From: Lawsonibacter sp.
GTDB lineage: Bacteria; Bacillota; Clostridia; Oscillospirales; Oscillospiraceae
Reading direction: 5' to 3'
Assembly: GCA_022798155.1 (NCBI GenBank)
Contig: JAAWLY010000060.1
Location: forward strand, 1-12,535
Length of the DNA: 12,535 bases
How positions within the stretch are numbered: the first letter of the stretch is position 1; every line of letters starts with the position of its first letter. A program made the translations under genes and the position numbers. Below, in pieces: positions 1 to 6,361 of the stretch. The notes under the pieces were generated by a model. That model did not search any database and was not told the DNA's origin. It saw only the letters and a list, made by a program, of their open reading frames with translations.

Positions 1-14
1 TTTCAAAGAAAAAA

Positions 15-23
15 TGTGGAAAA
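15..23 (-). promoter_or_regulatory. DnaA-box-like site upstream of the dnaA promoter
   Basis: TGTGGAAAA here reads TTTTCCACA on the minus strand, one mismatch from the consensus DnaA box TTATCCACA. It ends a few bases before the proposed -35 of dnaA, a position where DnaA binding could repress its own gene, as is known in B. subtilis and E. coli. A poorer match (TGTGGGAAA, 62-70) lies near the expected transcript start. Other boxes of an upstream origin half may lie beyond the window edge. Confidence 0.5.
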
Positions 24-26
24 ACC

Positions 27-55
27 TTGCTGTCTCTCTCTTTTTTTGGTATAAT
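27..55 (+). promoter_or_regulatory. Putative sigma-A promoter of dnaA
   Basis: A perfect -10 hexamer TATAAT lies at 50-55. TTGCTG at 27-32 matches half of the TTGACA -35 consensus, with an ideal 17-bp spacer. Transcription would start near 62, leaving a leader of about 100 nt before the dnaA start codon. No riboswitch or strong hairpin is evident in that leader. Confidence 0.7.
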
Positions 56-165
56 GTAGGGTGTGGGAAATTATTTGTTTTCAGCCGCCTTCTCTGTCGG
101 TACAGGGGGGGCGCTTTAAAAGTCCGCTCCGCCGCACGCTAAACTGAAAAAAGGAGGAAGGCTCC

Positions 166-1482
166 ATGAATCCAGCCGCGGAAGTATGGGAGAAGGTGAA
201 GGCTCTGATGAGCTCTGAAATGACTGCCACCACCCTAAACACCTGGTTTGACGACGCACAGGCCGCCGCTCTGGAGGAGGACCGTTTTGTCCTCTACAGC
301 CCTACCAAATTCAAGCGGGACATTATTGCCGCCCGGTACCTTGTCCCCATTCAAAGCGCCCTTCACGAGCTGTTCTCCACCGACTTTCAGGTGGTAGTCC
401 TCACCGAGGGGGAACTGAGCAGCCTACAGGAGAAATCAAAGTCCTCCTCCTTCCTTCCCGGCACTGAGGAATACACCTTCGACCGGTTCGTGGTAGGGGC
501 CTCCAACAAATTCGCCCATGCCGCCGCCCGAAAGGTGGCCGACAACCCCGGCGAGAGCTATAACCCCCTGTTCATCTTCGGCAACTCCGGCCTGGGGAAA
601 ACCCACCTGCTCTACTCCATCGCCCACACCATCCACTCCAACCACCCGGAGTATAAAATTATCTATGTTAAGGGCGACGCCTTTACCAACGAATTGGTGG
701 CCGCCATCCGGGAGGGCCGGAATCAGGAGTTTCGGGACAAATACCGGGGGGCAGACGTGTTCCTTATGGACGACGTACAGTTCATCGCCGGCCGGGACTC
801 CACCCAGGAGGAAATGTTTCATACCTTTAATACCCTGTATGAGCTGAAAAAGCAGATTGTCTTTACCTCCGACCGGCCTCCCAAAGAGATGCTCCGGCTG
901 GAAGACCGGCTGAAAACCCGGTTTGAGTGGGGCCTGCTGGCCGATATTATCCCTCCGGACTATGAAACCCGCATGGCCATTATTAAAAACAAGGCCATCC
1001 GCATGGGGATGGACCTGCCCGACTACATCATCCAGCTGATTGCTGAGAATATCACCGCCAACGTGCGGCAAATTGAGGGCACGGTGAACAAGATTATGGC
1101 CTTCCAGGACCTGAACGGCGACACCGTGGACAAAAACACCGTCATCCGGGCGGTGAAAGATATCTTTAAGGAGAAATCCGACATTCTGCCCACCGCCGAC
1201 GTCATCATTGAAGAGGTGTGCAAGTTTTACAACCTGGAACCTGAGCTGCTCCGGGGGCAGGGCCGCTCCAAAGATATCTCTCTGGCCCGGCAGATCGCCA
1301 TCTACCAGATCCGCCGTATGACCAACCTGTCCCTGAAGGAAATTGGCCAGGAATTTGGCGGCCGGGATCACAGCACTGTCCTCAATGCCCTGAATCGTAT
1401 TGAGGACCTGGTGAAAAACGACCCCATCAAGGCGGAGATTGTGAAGGATATCACCACCAATATCAATTCCAGATATGAATAG
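166..1482 (+). CDS. dnaA: Chromosomal replication initiator protein DnaA
   Basis: DnaA is the AAA+ ATPase that binds DnaA boxes at oriC, unwinds the origin and helps load the replicative helicase. The 438-residue protein has all the family landmarks. Domain I lies at about residues 1-85, followed by a very short domain II linker to about 100. The AAA+ core has Walker A GNSGLGKT (139-146), Walker B FLMDD (199-203), sensor 1 around TSDRP (234-238) and the RFEWGL box with its arginine finger (R252). The C-terminal DNA-binding domain IV carries the DnaA signature GGRDHSTVLNA (398-408). Length is typical (B. subtilis 446). The start is set by AAGGAGG at 151-157, 8 nt before ATG. A promoter and a DnaA-box-like site upstream suggest autoregulation. 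The oriC spacer follows directly. Confidence 0.99.
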   Translation: MNPAAEVWEKVKALMSSEMTATTLNTWFDDAQAAALEEDRFVLYSPTKFKRDIIAARYLVPIQSALHELFSTDFQVVVLTEGELSSLQEKSKSSSFLPGTEEYTFDRFVVGASNKFAHAAARKVADNPGESYNPLFIFGNSGLGKTHLLYSIAHTIHSNHPEYKIIYVKGDAFTNELVAAIREGRNQEFRDKYRGADVFLMDDVQFIAGRDSTQEEMFHTFNTLYELKKQIVFTSDRPPKEMLRLEDRLKTRFEWGLLADIIPPDYETRMAIIKNKAIRMGMDLPDYIIQLIAENITANVRQIEGTVNKIMAFQDLNGDTVDKNTVIRAVKDIFKEKSDILPTADVIIEEVCKFYNLEPELLRGQGRSKDISLARQIAIYQIRRMTNLSLKEIGQEFGGRDHSTVLNALNRIEDLVKNDPIKAEIVKDITTNINSRYE

Positions 1483-1520
1483 TCTACCGTGCCTGTGATA
1501 CTGGACAATACACTCACAAG

Positions 1521-1658
1521 TTCTCCACAGAAAAATGTGGAATGTTGGTGGACAAATGTGGAAAATAGAGAAGGCTGTGGAAATCCCCTCTGTTTTTCCC
1601 ACACCCCCTGTGGAACCGCTTTTCTTACAGCCCCAAGGCTTTTCGCCGTCTCTCCACA
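1521..1658. repeat. DnaA-box cluster
   Basis: Matches to TTATCCACA, one mismatch: 1521-1529 (+, TTCTCCACA) and 1557-1565 (-, TTTTCCACA). Two mismatches: 1547-1555 (-), 1576-1584 (-), 1595-1603 (+, TTTCCCACA) and 1650-1658 (+, CTCTCCACA). Three mismatches, doubtful: 1536-1544 (-) and 1609-1617 (-). The minus-strand boxes at 1536, 1547 and 1557 start 11 and 10 bp apart and those at 1557 and 1576 19 bp apart, close to one and two helical turns, which would put bound DnaA on one face of the DNA. Confidence 0.8.
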
Positions 1659-1676
1659 TTTTTTTTGCCTACGGTC

Positions 1677-1687
1677 TACTGTTACTA
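1677..1687 (+). promoter_or_regulatory. DnaA-trio-like element
   Basis: TACTGTTACTA reads as trinucleotide steps TAC-TGT-TAC-TA. B. subtilis has a similar run (TAC-TAT-TAC) between its last DnaA boxes and the AT-rich unwinding region, where DnaA loads onto single strand through 3'-GAT-5' repeats. Here it lies 18 nt after the last box-like site (1650-1658) and just before an A-run. The gap to the box is longer than in B. subtilis, so the assignment is tentative. Confidence 0.45.
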
Positions 1688-1733
1688 AAAAATCTTATCC
1701 TCTCCTCCCTATGGCGCAGGAGAGAGAAAAATT

Positions 1734-1738
1734 GGAGG
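1734..1738 (+). promoter_or_regulatory. Ribosome binding site that fixes the dnaN start
   Basis: GGAGG lies 8 nt before the ATG at 1747. The reading frame stays open upstream to 1489, but that extension runs through the DnaA-box cluster, has no ribosome binding site of note and encodes nothing resembling a clamp. The site therefore decides for 1747. Confidence 0.9.
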
Positions 1739-1746
1739 AACCGATT

Positions 1747-2853
1747 ATGAAATTCTCCTGCGAAAAAGCGCTGCTGTCTTCCGCCATATCCGTGGCCTCC
1801 CGGGCCGTGGCAACCAAAAGCTCCATCCCGGCCATGGAGGGCATCCTGGTAGAGGCGGGAGACACCCTGCGCCTCACCGGCTACAACCTGGAAACCGGCA
1901 TACAGGTCACTGTCCCCGCTGAGATTGGGGAGAAAGGGTCTCTGGTCCTGTCCGCCCGGCTCTTTGGCGAGATCATCCGGAAGATGCCTGACGACGTGGT
2001 GGCCTTCTCCTCTCAGGATTACATGGTAAATATTCAGTGCGGCCTGTCCAAGTTCAATATCCTGGGCACCGACCCAGAGGAGTTTCCCGAACTGCCCGCC
2101 GTGGACCAGCAAAACGCCCTCACCCTGGGCCAGCCCACCCTGCGCTCCATGATCGGTCAGACCCTCTTTGCCGTCAGCGATAATGAGAGCAGACCGATCC
2201 ACACAGGTTCCCTCTTTGAGGTGGACGAAAACGGCCTGACCGTGGTGTCGGTTGACGGCTACCGGCTCGCTCTGCGCCACGAGGGGGTAGAGGAGAAAAA
2301 GGGGGCCGATTCCTTCTCCTTTGTGGTGCCCGGATCCGCTCTGGGCGAGGTGGAAAAGATCTGTTCCGGTGAGGAGTCCGTCACCATCACCCAGGGCGCC
2401 CGCCATATCATGTTCCGCACCGGCGACACCGTCCTGGTCTGCCGCCGGCTGGAGGGGGACTTCCTGGCCTACCGCAACGCCATCCCCCGGAACAACACCG
2501 TCAAAGTGGAGGTGGAGGCCCGAACCTTGCTTTCCTCCATCGAGCGGGTCTCTTTGATTATCAGCGAGAAGTTAAAGTCCCCCCTGCGCTGTGTCTTTGA
2601 GGACGGCGTGGTGTCTATCACCACCAAGACCGCCATCGGCGACGCCGCTGACCAGTGCGTGATAGACGGCGACGGCGGCGGGCTGGAGATCGGCTTTAAC
2701 AACAAGTACCTGATGGACGCCATCAAGGCCGCCCCTGCCGAAAAGCTGAGAATGGAGTTCACCTCCGGGGTGGCCCCCTGCGTTATCCTGCCCGCCGAAG
2801 GGGAGGAGAATTTCACCTATATGGTGCTGCCTGTAAGACTGAAGGCTAACTGA
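1747..2853 (+). CDS. dnaN: DNA polymerase III beta sliding clamp DnaN
   Basis: DnaN forms the ring-shaped clamp that tethers DNA polymerase III to DNA and recruits repair factors through a hydrophobic pocket. The 368-residue protein starts MKFSCEKALL and has the usual three repeated clamp domains (about 1-125, 126-250 and 251-368). Conserved marks are DGYRLA (170-175), RLEGDF around 234-239 (usually ending in FP, here FL), FNNKYLMDA (317-325) and the C-terminal LPVRL (361-365), which lines the partner-binding pocket. Length is typical. The ATG was chosen over an open upstream extension because of the well-spaced GGAGG and because the extension covers oriC. It lies after dnaA and the origin and may be transcribed from the dnaA promoter, with a DUF975 gene 28 bp downstream. 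Confidence 0.98.
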   Translation: MKFSCEKALLSSAISVASRAVATKSSIPAMEGILVEAGDTLRLTGYNLETGIQVTVPAEIGEKGSLVLSARLFGEIIRKMPDDVVAFSSQDYMVNIQCGLSKFNILGTDPEEFPELPAVDQQNALTLGQPTLRSMIGQTLFAVSDNESRPIHTGSLFEVDENGLTVVSVDGYRLALRHEGVEEKKGADSFSFVVPGSALGEVEKICSGEESVTITQGARHIMFRTGDTVLVCRRLEGDFLAYRNAIPRNNTVKVEVEARTLLSSIERVSLIISEKLKSPLRCVFEDGVVSITTKTAIGDAADQCVIDGDGGGLEIGFNNKYLMDAIKAAPAEKLRMEFTSGVAPCVILPAEGEENFTYMVLPVRLKAN

Positions 2854-2881
2854 CGGGGAGAGCAAAAACGGAGGAAAACAG

Positions 2882-3631
2882 ATGAAATACGCGGCAGATT
2901 TTAGAAGGATTGCCCGGGATGCCCTGCGTGGAAGATGGTTTCTCGCTGTGATCGTCAGCCTGGTCGCCGCCTTGCTGGGCGGAGCAGGCAGTGAGGGTCC
3001 GGAAATAGAGTTCCATTTTGGTGAGTCGGGCGCGAATCTGGACCTTGGATTTGCGAACCAGACCATTTTCTCCACCGGTGGCGGCTTTGATCCCAGAATC
3101 AGGGCCGTCCTTGCGGGGGGTATCCTGTATGTCCTTCTGGCGGCGCTGGTGCTTGCCGCGGTTTATCTGCTTTTGGGCAGCGTGGTCAGTGTGGGCTACT
3201 CCAGGTTTACCCTCCAGCTGGTAGACCAGGAAGACGCGGGCTTTGAGCAGTTGTTCCAGTATTTTTCCTATTGGAAAAACGCGGTTTGCACCAGACTTTT
3301 AAAAGGAGTATATATTTTCCTGTGGTCCCTGCTTCTCGTCATTCCCGGAATTGTCGCCTCTTACAGCTACGCGATGACAGGATATATTCTGGCGGAACAC
3401 CCGGAGATGAGTGCCGGAGAGGTAATCTCCGCGTCCAAAGAGATGATGTCCGGCAACCGGTGGAGGCTGTTTTGCCTGCATATCAGCTTTATCGGCTGGG
3501 CGATTCTCTGCTCTTTTACCCTTGGTGTGGGCAGCCTGTGGCTGACCCCATACGTGAATATATCGGAGGCCGCTTTCTACCGTGAGGTCTCTGGAACGGA
3601 GCGGCATACAATATCCTATGATATATTTTAA
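2882..3631 (+). CDS. DUF975 family integral membrane protein
   Basis: The 249-residue protein has about four hydrophobic segments (about 20-36, 76-100, 142-164 and 201-223). Its C-terminal half carries the DUF975 pattern: a GNRWRLF turn (191-197), SFIGW (202-206), LGVGSLWLTPY (214-224) and AAFYREV (230-236). DUF975 proteins are membrane proteins of unknown function. A loop rich in acidic residues and Gly lies at about 34-70, probably extracytoplasmic. GGAGG at 2870-2874 sets the ATG with a 7-nt gap. The gene sits 28 bp after dnaN, probably on the same transcript, and just before the parS site. Its codons look less strictly C/G-ending than those of dnaN and recF, and the gene is absent from the B. 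subtilis version of this locus, so it looks like an insertion. No function is assigned. Confidence 0.85.
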   Translation: MKYAADFRRIARDALRGRWFLAVIVSLVAALLGGAGSEGPEIEFHFGESGANLDLGFANQTIFSTGGGFDPRIRAVLAGGILYVLLAALVLAAVYLLLGSVVSVGYSRFTLQLVDQEDAGFEQLFQYFSYWKNAVCTRLLKGVYIFLWSLLLVIPGIVASYSYAMTGYILAEHPEMSAGEVISASKEMMSGNRWRLFCLHISFIGWAILCSFTLGVGSLWLTPYVNISEAAFYREVSGTERHTISYDIF

Positions 3632-3659
3632 AAAATTGGAAATTTACGTTGAAATATCG

Positions 3660-3675
3660 AGTTTCACGTGAAACA
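3660..3675. promoter_or_regulatory. parS: parS centromere site for ParB (Spo0J)
   Basis: The 16-mer AGTTTCACGTGAAACA matches the parS consensus TGTTTCACGTGAAACA at 15 of 16 positions. Its inner 14 bases (3661-3674) are a perfect palindrome. ParB loads here as a clamp, spreads, and helps recruit condensin (SMC) to organise and segregate newly copied origins. It lies about 2 kb from oriC in the 62-bp gap between the DUF975 gene and yaaA, the region where Firmicutes cluster parS sites. Confidence 0.92.
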
Positions 3676-3693
3676 TGAGGAAAAGGGGATAAA

Positions 3694-3909
3694 ATGGAGT
3701 CACATAATATTAAAATCCACACCGAGTTTATCAAGCTCCAGGACCTGCTGAAATTCGCCGGGGCGGTGGAGACGGGCGGGGACGCCAAGCTCATCATCCA
3801 GGAGGGCCGAGTGTCAGTCAACGGCGAGCCCTGCCCCATGCGGGGCAAGAAGCTGCACCCCGGCGACCGAGCGGTCATCGACGGCGAGACGGAGCTTGTG
3901 GTCACGTGA
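3694..3909 (+). CDS. yaaA: S4-domain RNA-binding protein YaaA (RlbA)
   Basis: The 71-residue protein is almost entirely an S4 RNA-binding fold: KLQDLLKFAGAVETGGDAK (15-33), then VSVNGEPCPMRGKKL (41-55) and a final short strand segment. It belongs to the YaaA/RlbA group, which sits between dnaN and recF in many Firmicutes and is tied to large ribosomal subunit assembly in B. subtilis. Its stop codon overlaps the GTG start of recF by four bases (GTGA, 3906-3909), so the two are probably translationally coupled. The ribosome binding site (AAGGGG, 3683-3688) is weaker and closer than for neighbouring genes. The parS site lies 18 bp upstream of the start codon. The name follows position and fold. 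Confidence 0.93.
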   Translation: MESHNIKIHTEFIKLQDLLKFAGAVETGGDAKLIIQEGRVSVNGEPCPMRGKKLHPGDRAVIDGETELVVT

Positions 3910-5009
3910 TCGTCAAGAAGCTGGAGCTGGACTTCTTCCGCAACTACCCCCATCTGGAGGCGGAGTTTGACCCCCGGGTCAACTTGATTTATGGCGACAA
4001 CGCCCAGGGAAAGACTAACCTGCTGGAGGCGGTGGCCTATCTGTCCGCCGCCCGCTCCCACCGGGCCCGCTACGACCGGGAGATGATTATGCTGGATGTG
4101 GGCTCCGCCTTTGTGAAGGGGGAGGTATTCAGCCGGGACCGGGATTTTATTTTGGAGGCCAGGCTCTTCCGGGGCAGGGGACGGCAGCTGTACTCCAACG
4201 GGGTAAAGCTGAAAACCGCCGGGGAGCTGGCGGGGATTTTGAATACGGTGCTCTTTTGTCCCGAGGACCTGTCCCTGATCAAGGCGGGGGCGGCAGAGCG
4301 GCGGAAATTCTTGGATGGGGCTATCTGCCAGCTGCGTCCCCGATACGCCCAGGCCCTGGCGGAGTACAACCGCCTTTACGAGCACAAGACCCGCATTCTG
4401 CGGGACTGGCCGGAGAACCCCTCCTTGCTGGACACCCTGGACGACTTCAACCTCCGCATGGCCCAGACTGGGGCCATTGTAATCCACTACCGGGCCCACT
4501 TCATCAAGCGCCTGAAAGAGCACGCCCCCGCCATCCACGCCGACTTCTCCGGGGGCCGGGAGGGGTTGAAGCTGAGTTACGAGACGGTGTCCACAGTGGC
4601 AGACCCCCAGGCCCAGCCCCGGGAGCTGCTGACCCTGCTGCTGGAGCACCAGGAGAGCCACCGTCAGGCGGAGATTGACTCCCGGCAGTGTCTGTCCGGG
4701 CCCCATAAGGACGATCTTGCCGTCATCATCGGCGGACAGTCCGCAAAAATCTACGCCTCCCAGGGCCAGACCCGGACGGCGGCCCTGTCCCTCAAGCTGG
4801 CCCAGCGGGAGATCTTCCAGGAGGAGACAGGGGAGTGGCCCGTCCTCCTGCTGGACGACGTCCTCTCTGAACTGGACCCCCGGCGGCAGGCCTTCGTCCT
4901 CAACCGCATCCGGGGCGGGCAAGTGTTCATCACCTGCTGCGAGGAGGAGAAGCTGGAGGGCCTGGAGGGAGGCCGGGTGTTTCACATTCATAACGGGAGG
5001 ATGATATAG
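3906..5009 (+). CDS. recF: DNA replication and repair protein RecF
   Basis: RecF is an SMC-like ATPase that, with RecO and RecR, helps load RecA at single-strand gaps and stalled forks. The 367-residue protein has Walker A GDNAQGKT (30-37), the ABC-type signature LSGPHKDD (263-270), SQGQTRT (285-291) and Walker B VLLLDD followed by the D-loop LSELD (313-324). Length is typical. The start is GTG: it gives the expected N-terminus (IVKKLELDFFRNY) and overlaps the yaaA stop by 4 bp, a common arrangement for this pair. The next gene begins at the base after its stop codon, so it is surely part of a longer operon. Confidence 0.98.
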   Translation: MIVKKLELDFFRNYPHLEAEFDPRVNLIYGDNAQGKTNLLEAVAYLSAARSHRARYDREMIMLDVGSAFVKGEVFSRDRDFILEARLFRGRGRQLYSNGVKLKTAGELAGILNTVLFCPEDLSLIKAGAAERRKFLDGAICQLRPRYAQALAEYNRLYEHKTRILRDWPENPSLLDTLDDFNLRMAQTGAIVIHYRAHFIKRLKEHAPAIHADFSGGREGLKLSYETVSTVADPQAQPRELLTLLLEHQESHRQAEIDSRQCLSGPHKDDLAVIIGGQSAKIYASQGQTRTAALSLKLAQREIFQEETGEWPVLLLDDVLSELDPRRQAFVLNRIRGGQVFITCCEEEKLEGLEGGRVFHIHNGRMI

Positions 5010-5357
5010 ATGTCCATCTGGCACGATATGAAGTTTGTCCTGGAGTGTACCGCTGAAAATCTTTTTATCATGCTTCCGATCCTTCTGCTGTCCGGCGCGG
5101 CCGCGTTTTTTGCCGGGCTGGCTGTCAAAAGGAGGGTAAAAAGCGCCGTAACGCGCTTGCTTCCTTTGATTCTTGCCGAGTGCGCCCTGTTTTTGACTAT
5201 GCTTCCTTATCTGGTCCGGTGGGTTGGCATTCAGTCCTTCACCTGGGGCTTTTGGTATGAGGGGGGATTGGATTTTTACCTGCCATTCTCCGCCATGGTT
5301 GGGGGTTTGGCCGGGTATACGCTGGCGTTTCGTGTCCATGGCGGAAAGCTGCCATAG
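5010..5357 (+). CDS. Small membrane protein, unknown function (first of a similar pair)
   Basis: I do not recognise this 115-residue protein. It has three likely membrane segments (about 17-39, 50-70 and 88-108) and a basic loop KRRVKSAVTR (40-49), which would be cytoplasmic by the positive-inside rule. GGGAGG at 4995-5000 lies 9 nt before the ATG, inside the end of recF, and the ATG immediately follows the recF stop, so the two are coupled. It resembles the next gene: both have an LAE motif in helix 2 (LPLILAEC at 51-58; GPVVLAEV in the neighbour) and a last helix containing GG.A.G. Codons are less strictly GC-ending than in recF, so it may be an acquired gene. Confidence 0.75.
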   Translation: MSIWHDMKFVLECTAENLFIMLPILLLSGAAAFFAGLAVKRRVKSAVTRLLPLILAECALFLTMLPYLVRWVGIQSFTWGFWYEGGLDFYLPFSAMVGGLAGYTLAFRVHGGKLP

Positions 5358-5365
5358 GAGGCTGT

Positions 5366-5629
5366 ATGGAAATTCTCTTTCCCTTTGTTTTCATAGCCTT
5401 CTGCGTCCAGTTCTTTACGCTGGGCTGCGTCAAAGATCGCTTTCTGCGGTGGGGCCCAGTTGTTTTAGCGGAGGTTTTGCTTCTGGCCGGAATGATCCAT
5501 CATTGGATGGACCCGCCCTCCTTTGACATTCTGGGCTGGGAGATCTATCTTTGGATGATGGGCTGCGTGTTTCTGGGCGGCGCGCTGGCCTGGGGCGCTT
5601 TTGCCCTGTATGAAAGAAGGAAAAGGTAG
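5366..5629 (+). CDS. Small membrane protein, unknown function (second of a similar pair)
   Basis: I do not recognise this 87-residue protein. It has three likely membrane segments (about 3-21, 29-46 and 60-81) and a basic C-terminal tail (YERRKR), which should be cytoplasmic. AGGAGG at 5356-5361 overlaps the previous stop codon and sits only 4 nt before the ATG. The gap from the previous gene is 8 bp and to remB 5 bp. Its helix 2 (GPVVLAEV, 30-37) and last helix (FLGGALAWGAFAL, 69-81) resemble those of the preceding gene, so the two may come from an old tandem duplication. Function and partners are unknown. Confidence 0.72.
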   Translation: MEILFPFVFIAFCVQFFTLGCVKDRFLRWGPVVLAEVLLLAGMIHHWMDPPSFDILGWEIYLWMMGCVFLGGALAWGAFALYERRKR

Positions 5630-5634
5630 AACCT

Positions 5635-5898
5635 ATGTATCTGCATTTAGGACAATCTGTCGTTATCCCAGACGGAGACATTCTAGCCATCTTCGACCTG
5701 GATAACGCCAGCTGGGCCTTTAAGACCCGGGAATTTCTGGAGCGGGCGGAGCAGGAGGGCCGGGCCATCTGGCTCACCGACGACCTGCCCCGGTCTTTCA
5801 TCCTGGCGGATAACCGCCGGGGGGAGCCGGTGGTCTATATCTCACCCTTGTCCTCCGCCACCCTGGCAAACAGAGCGGCGGGGAACGGGTTTGAATAA
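5635..5898 (+). CDS. remB: RemB/YaaB-like DUF370 protein
   Basis: The 87-residue protein opens MYLHLGQSVVIP and ends with VYISPLSSATLANRA (67-81), both characteristic of DUF370 proteins of the RemB (YaaB) type; B. subtilis RemB has a near-identical YYSPLSSSTLKKRA stretch. In B. subtilis RemA and RemB help activate extracellular matrix genes; RemA binds DNA. Whether this protein regulates biofilm genes here is unknown. Its place between recF and gyrB agrees with the B. subtilis order, although three genes not found there flank it. The ATG lies 5 bp after the previous stop with a purine-rich AAGGAAAAGG as ribosome binding site. Confidence 0.9.
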   Translation: MYLHLGQSVVIPDGDILAIFDLDNASWAFKTREFLERAEQEGRAIWLTDDLPRSFILADNRRGEPVVYISPLSSATLANRAAGNGFE

Positions 5899-5902
5899 AA
5901 CA

Positions 5903-5908
5903 AGGAGG
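5903..5908 (+). promoter_or_regulatory. Ribosome binding site deciding the PH-domain start
   Basis: AGGAGG precedes two consecutive in-frame ATGs. The first (5913) would be 4 nt away and the second (5916) 7 nt away. The spacing favours 5916; the difference is one residue. Confidence 0.7.
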
Positions 5909-5915
5909 ATGAATG

Positions 5916-6326
5916 ATGGAATCCATTGAATATCTGTGGAAGGATCGCAAGCGCCACCTGGGGCTGCCCCTGTCCTTCACCCGCTACCGTCTCAGCGAGG
6001 ACCGGCTGTTCTGCGAAACCGGCTTTCTCAATATTAAATCTGACGAGGTGCTGCTCTATCGGGTACGGGACCTTCAGCTGAATATATCCTTGGGCCAGCG
6101 CATTTTTGGCGTGGGGACGGTGTGCGTGGTGTCCTCGGACAAGAGCGTTCCCCACCTGGATCTGAAGAACATCAGGCGCCCCAGAGAGGTCAAGGAATTG
6201 ATCCACCGAAACGTGGAGGCTGCCAAGGACAAGCGGCGGATGCGGACCACTGAGCTGGTGGGCGGAGAGAACGATACTGAGGACTTCCACGAGATGGAGG
6301 ATCTGGATGACGACCGGCTGGATTAA
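5916..6326 (+). CDS. Bacterial PH-domain (DUF304/bPH_2-like) protein
   Basis: The protein is 136 residues (137 if the preceding ATG at 5913 is used). It begins MESIEYLWKDRKRHLGLP and its middle matches the bacterial PH fold: TRYRLSEDRLFCETGFLNI (about 19-37), VLLYRVRDLQLNISLGQRIFG (about 43-63), then VGTVCVVSSD (64-73) and LDLKNIRRPREVKELI (77-92). Unlike many YdbS-type proteins it has no membrane helix, so it is probably cytoplasmic or peripheral. The last 30 residues are highly charged and end in an acidic EDLDDDRLD-like tail. No ligand or partner can be read from the sequence. It lies 17 bp after remB, probably in the same transcript. Confidence 0.75.
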   Translation: MESIEYLWKDRKRHLGLPLSFTRYRLSEDRLFCETGFLNIKSDEVLLYRVRDLQLNISLGQRIFGVGTVCVVSSDKSVPHLDLKNIRRPREVKELIHRNVEAAKDKRRMRTTELVGGENDTEDFHEMEDLDDDRLD

Positions 6327-6361
6327 TTGGATACCCTTTACTTAGAGAGAGAGGAAATAAA

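Larger units (their letters stand above)
1483..1746 (+). other. oriC: Chromosomal replication origin (oriC), dnaA-dnaN spacer
   Basis: This 264-bp gap between dnaA and dnaN holds no gene. It contains a cluster of DnaA-box-like 9-mers (1521-1658), then a run of eight T's, a DnaA-trio-like segment (1677-1687) and an A-rich stretch (1687-1692) that could be the unwinding element, then the dnaN ribosome binding site. The order boxes, trio, AT-rich DNA, dnaN matches the downstream half (incC) of the bipartite B. subtilis origin. A weak promoter for dnaN (TTGCCT 1665-1670, AAAAAT 1688-1693, 17-bp spacer) is possible but unconvincing. No perfect TTATCCACA is present, so the boxes are all degenerate. 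Confidence 0.88.

Noticed and set aside
436..1659. 407-codon minus-strand open frame opposite dnaA and oriC
   Set aside because: Antisense to dnaA, runs through the DnaA-box cluster and has no recognisable domain.
1489..1746. N-terminal extension of dnaN through the origin
   Set aside because: Would translate the DnaA boxes. DnaN homologues begin at MKFSCEK, and the GGAGG at 1734-1738 fits the ATG at 1747.
3632..3693. Promoter for yaaA-recF near the parS site
   Set aside because: TTGGAA and TTGAAA elements are present, but no -10 lies at 16-18 bp from either, so the signal is not supported.
3898..3913. Second CACGTG core at the yaaA-recF overlap, a possible second parS
   Set aside because: Only 8 of 16 positions match parS; the flanks of the palindrome are lost. 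It is explained by the GTGA overlap of the two genes.
4256..4678. 140-codon plus-strand frame inside recF
   Set aside because: Fully contained in recF in another frame, low-complexity P/G/R composition, no ribosome binding site.
3516..5339. 607-codon minus-strand open frame opposite recF
   Set aside because: Antisense to clearly real genes (yaaA, recF), low-complexity composition and spanning several genes including parS. A shadow of codon bias.
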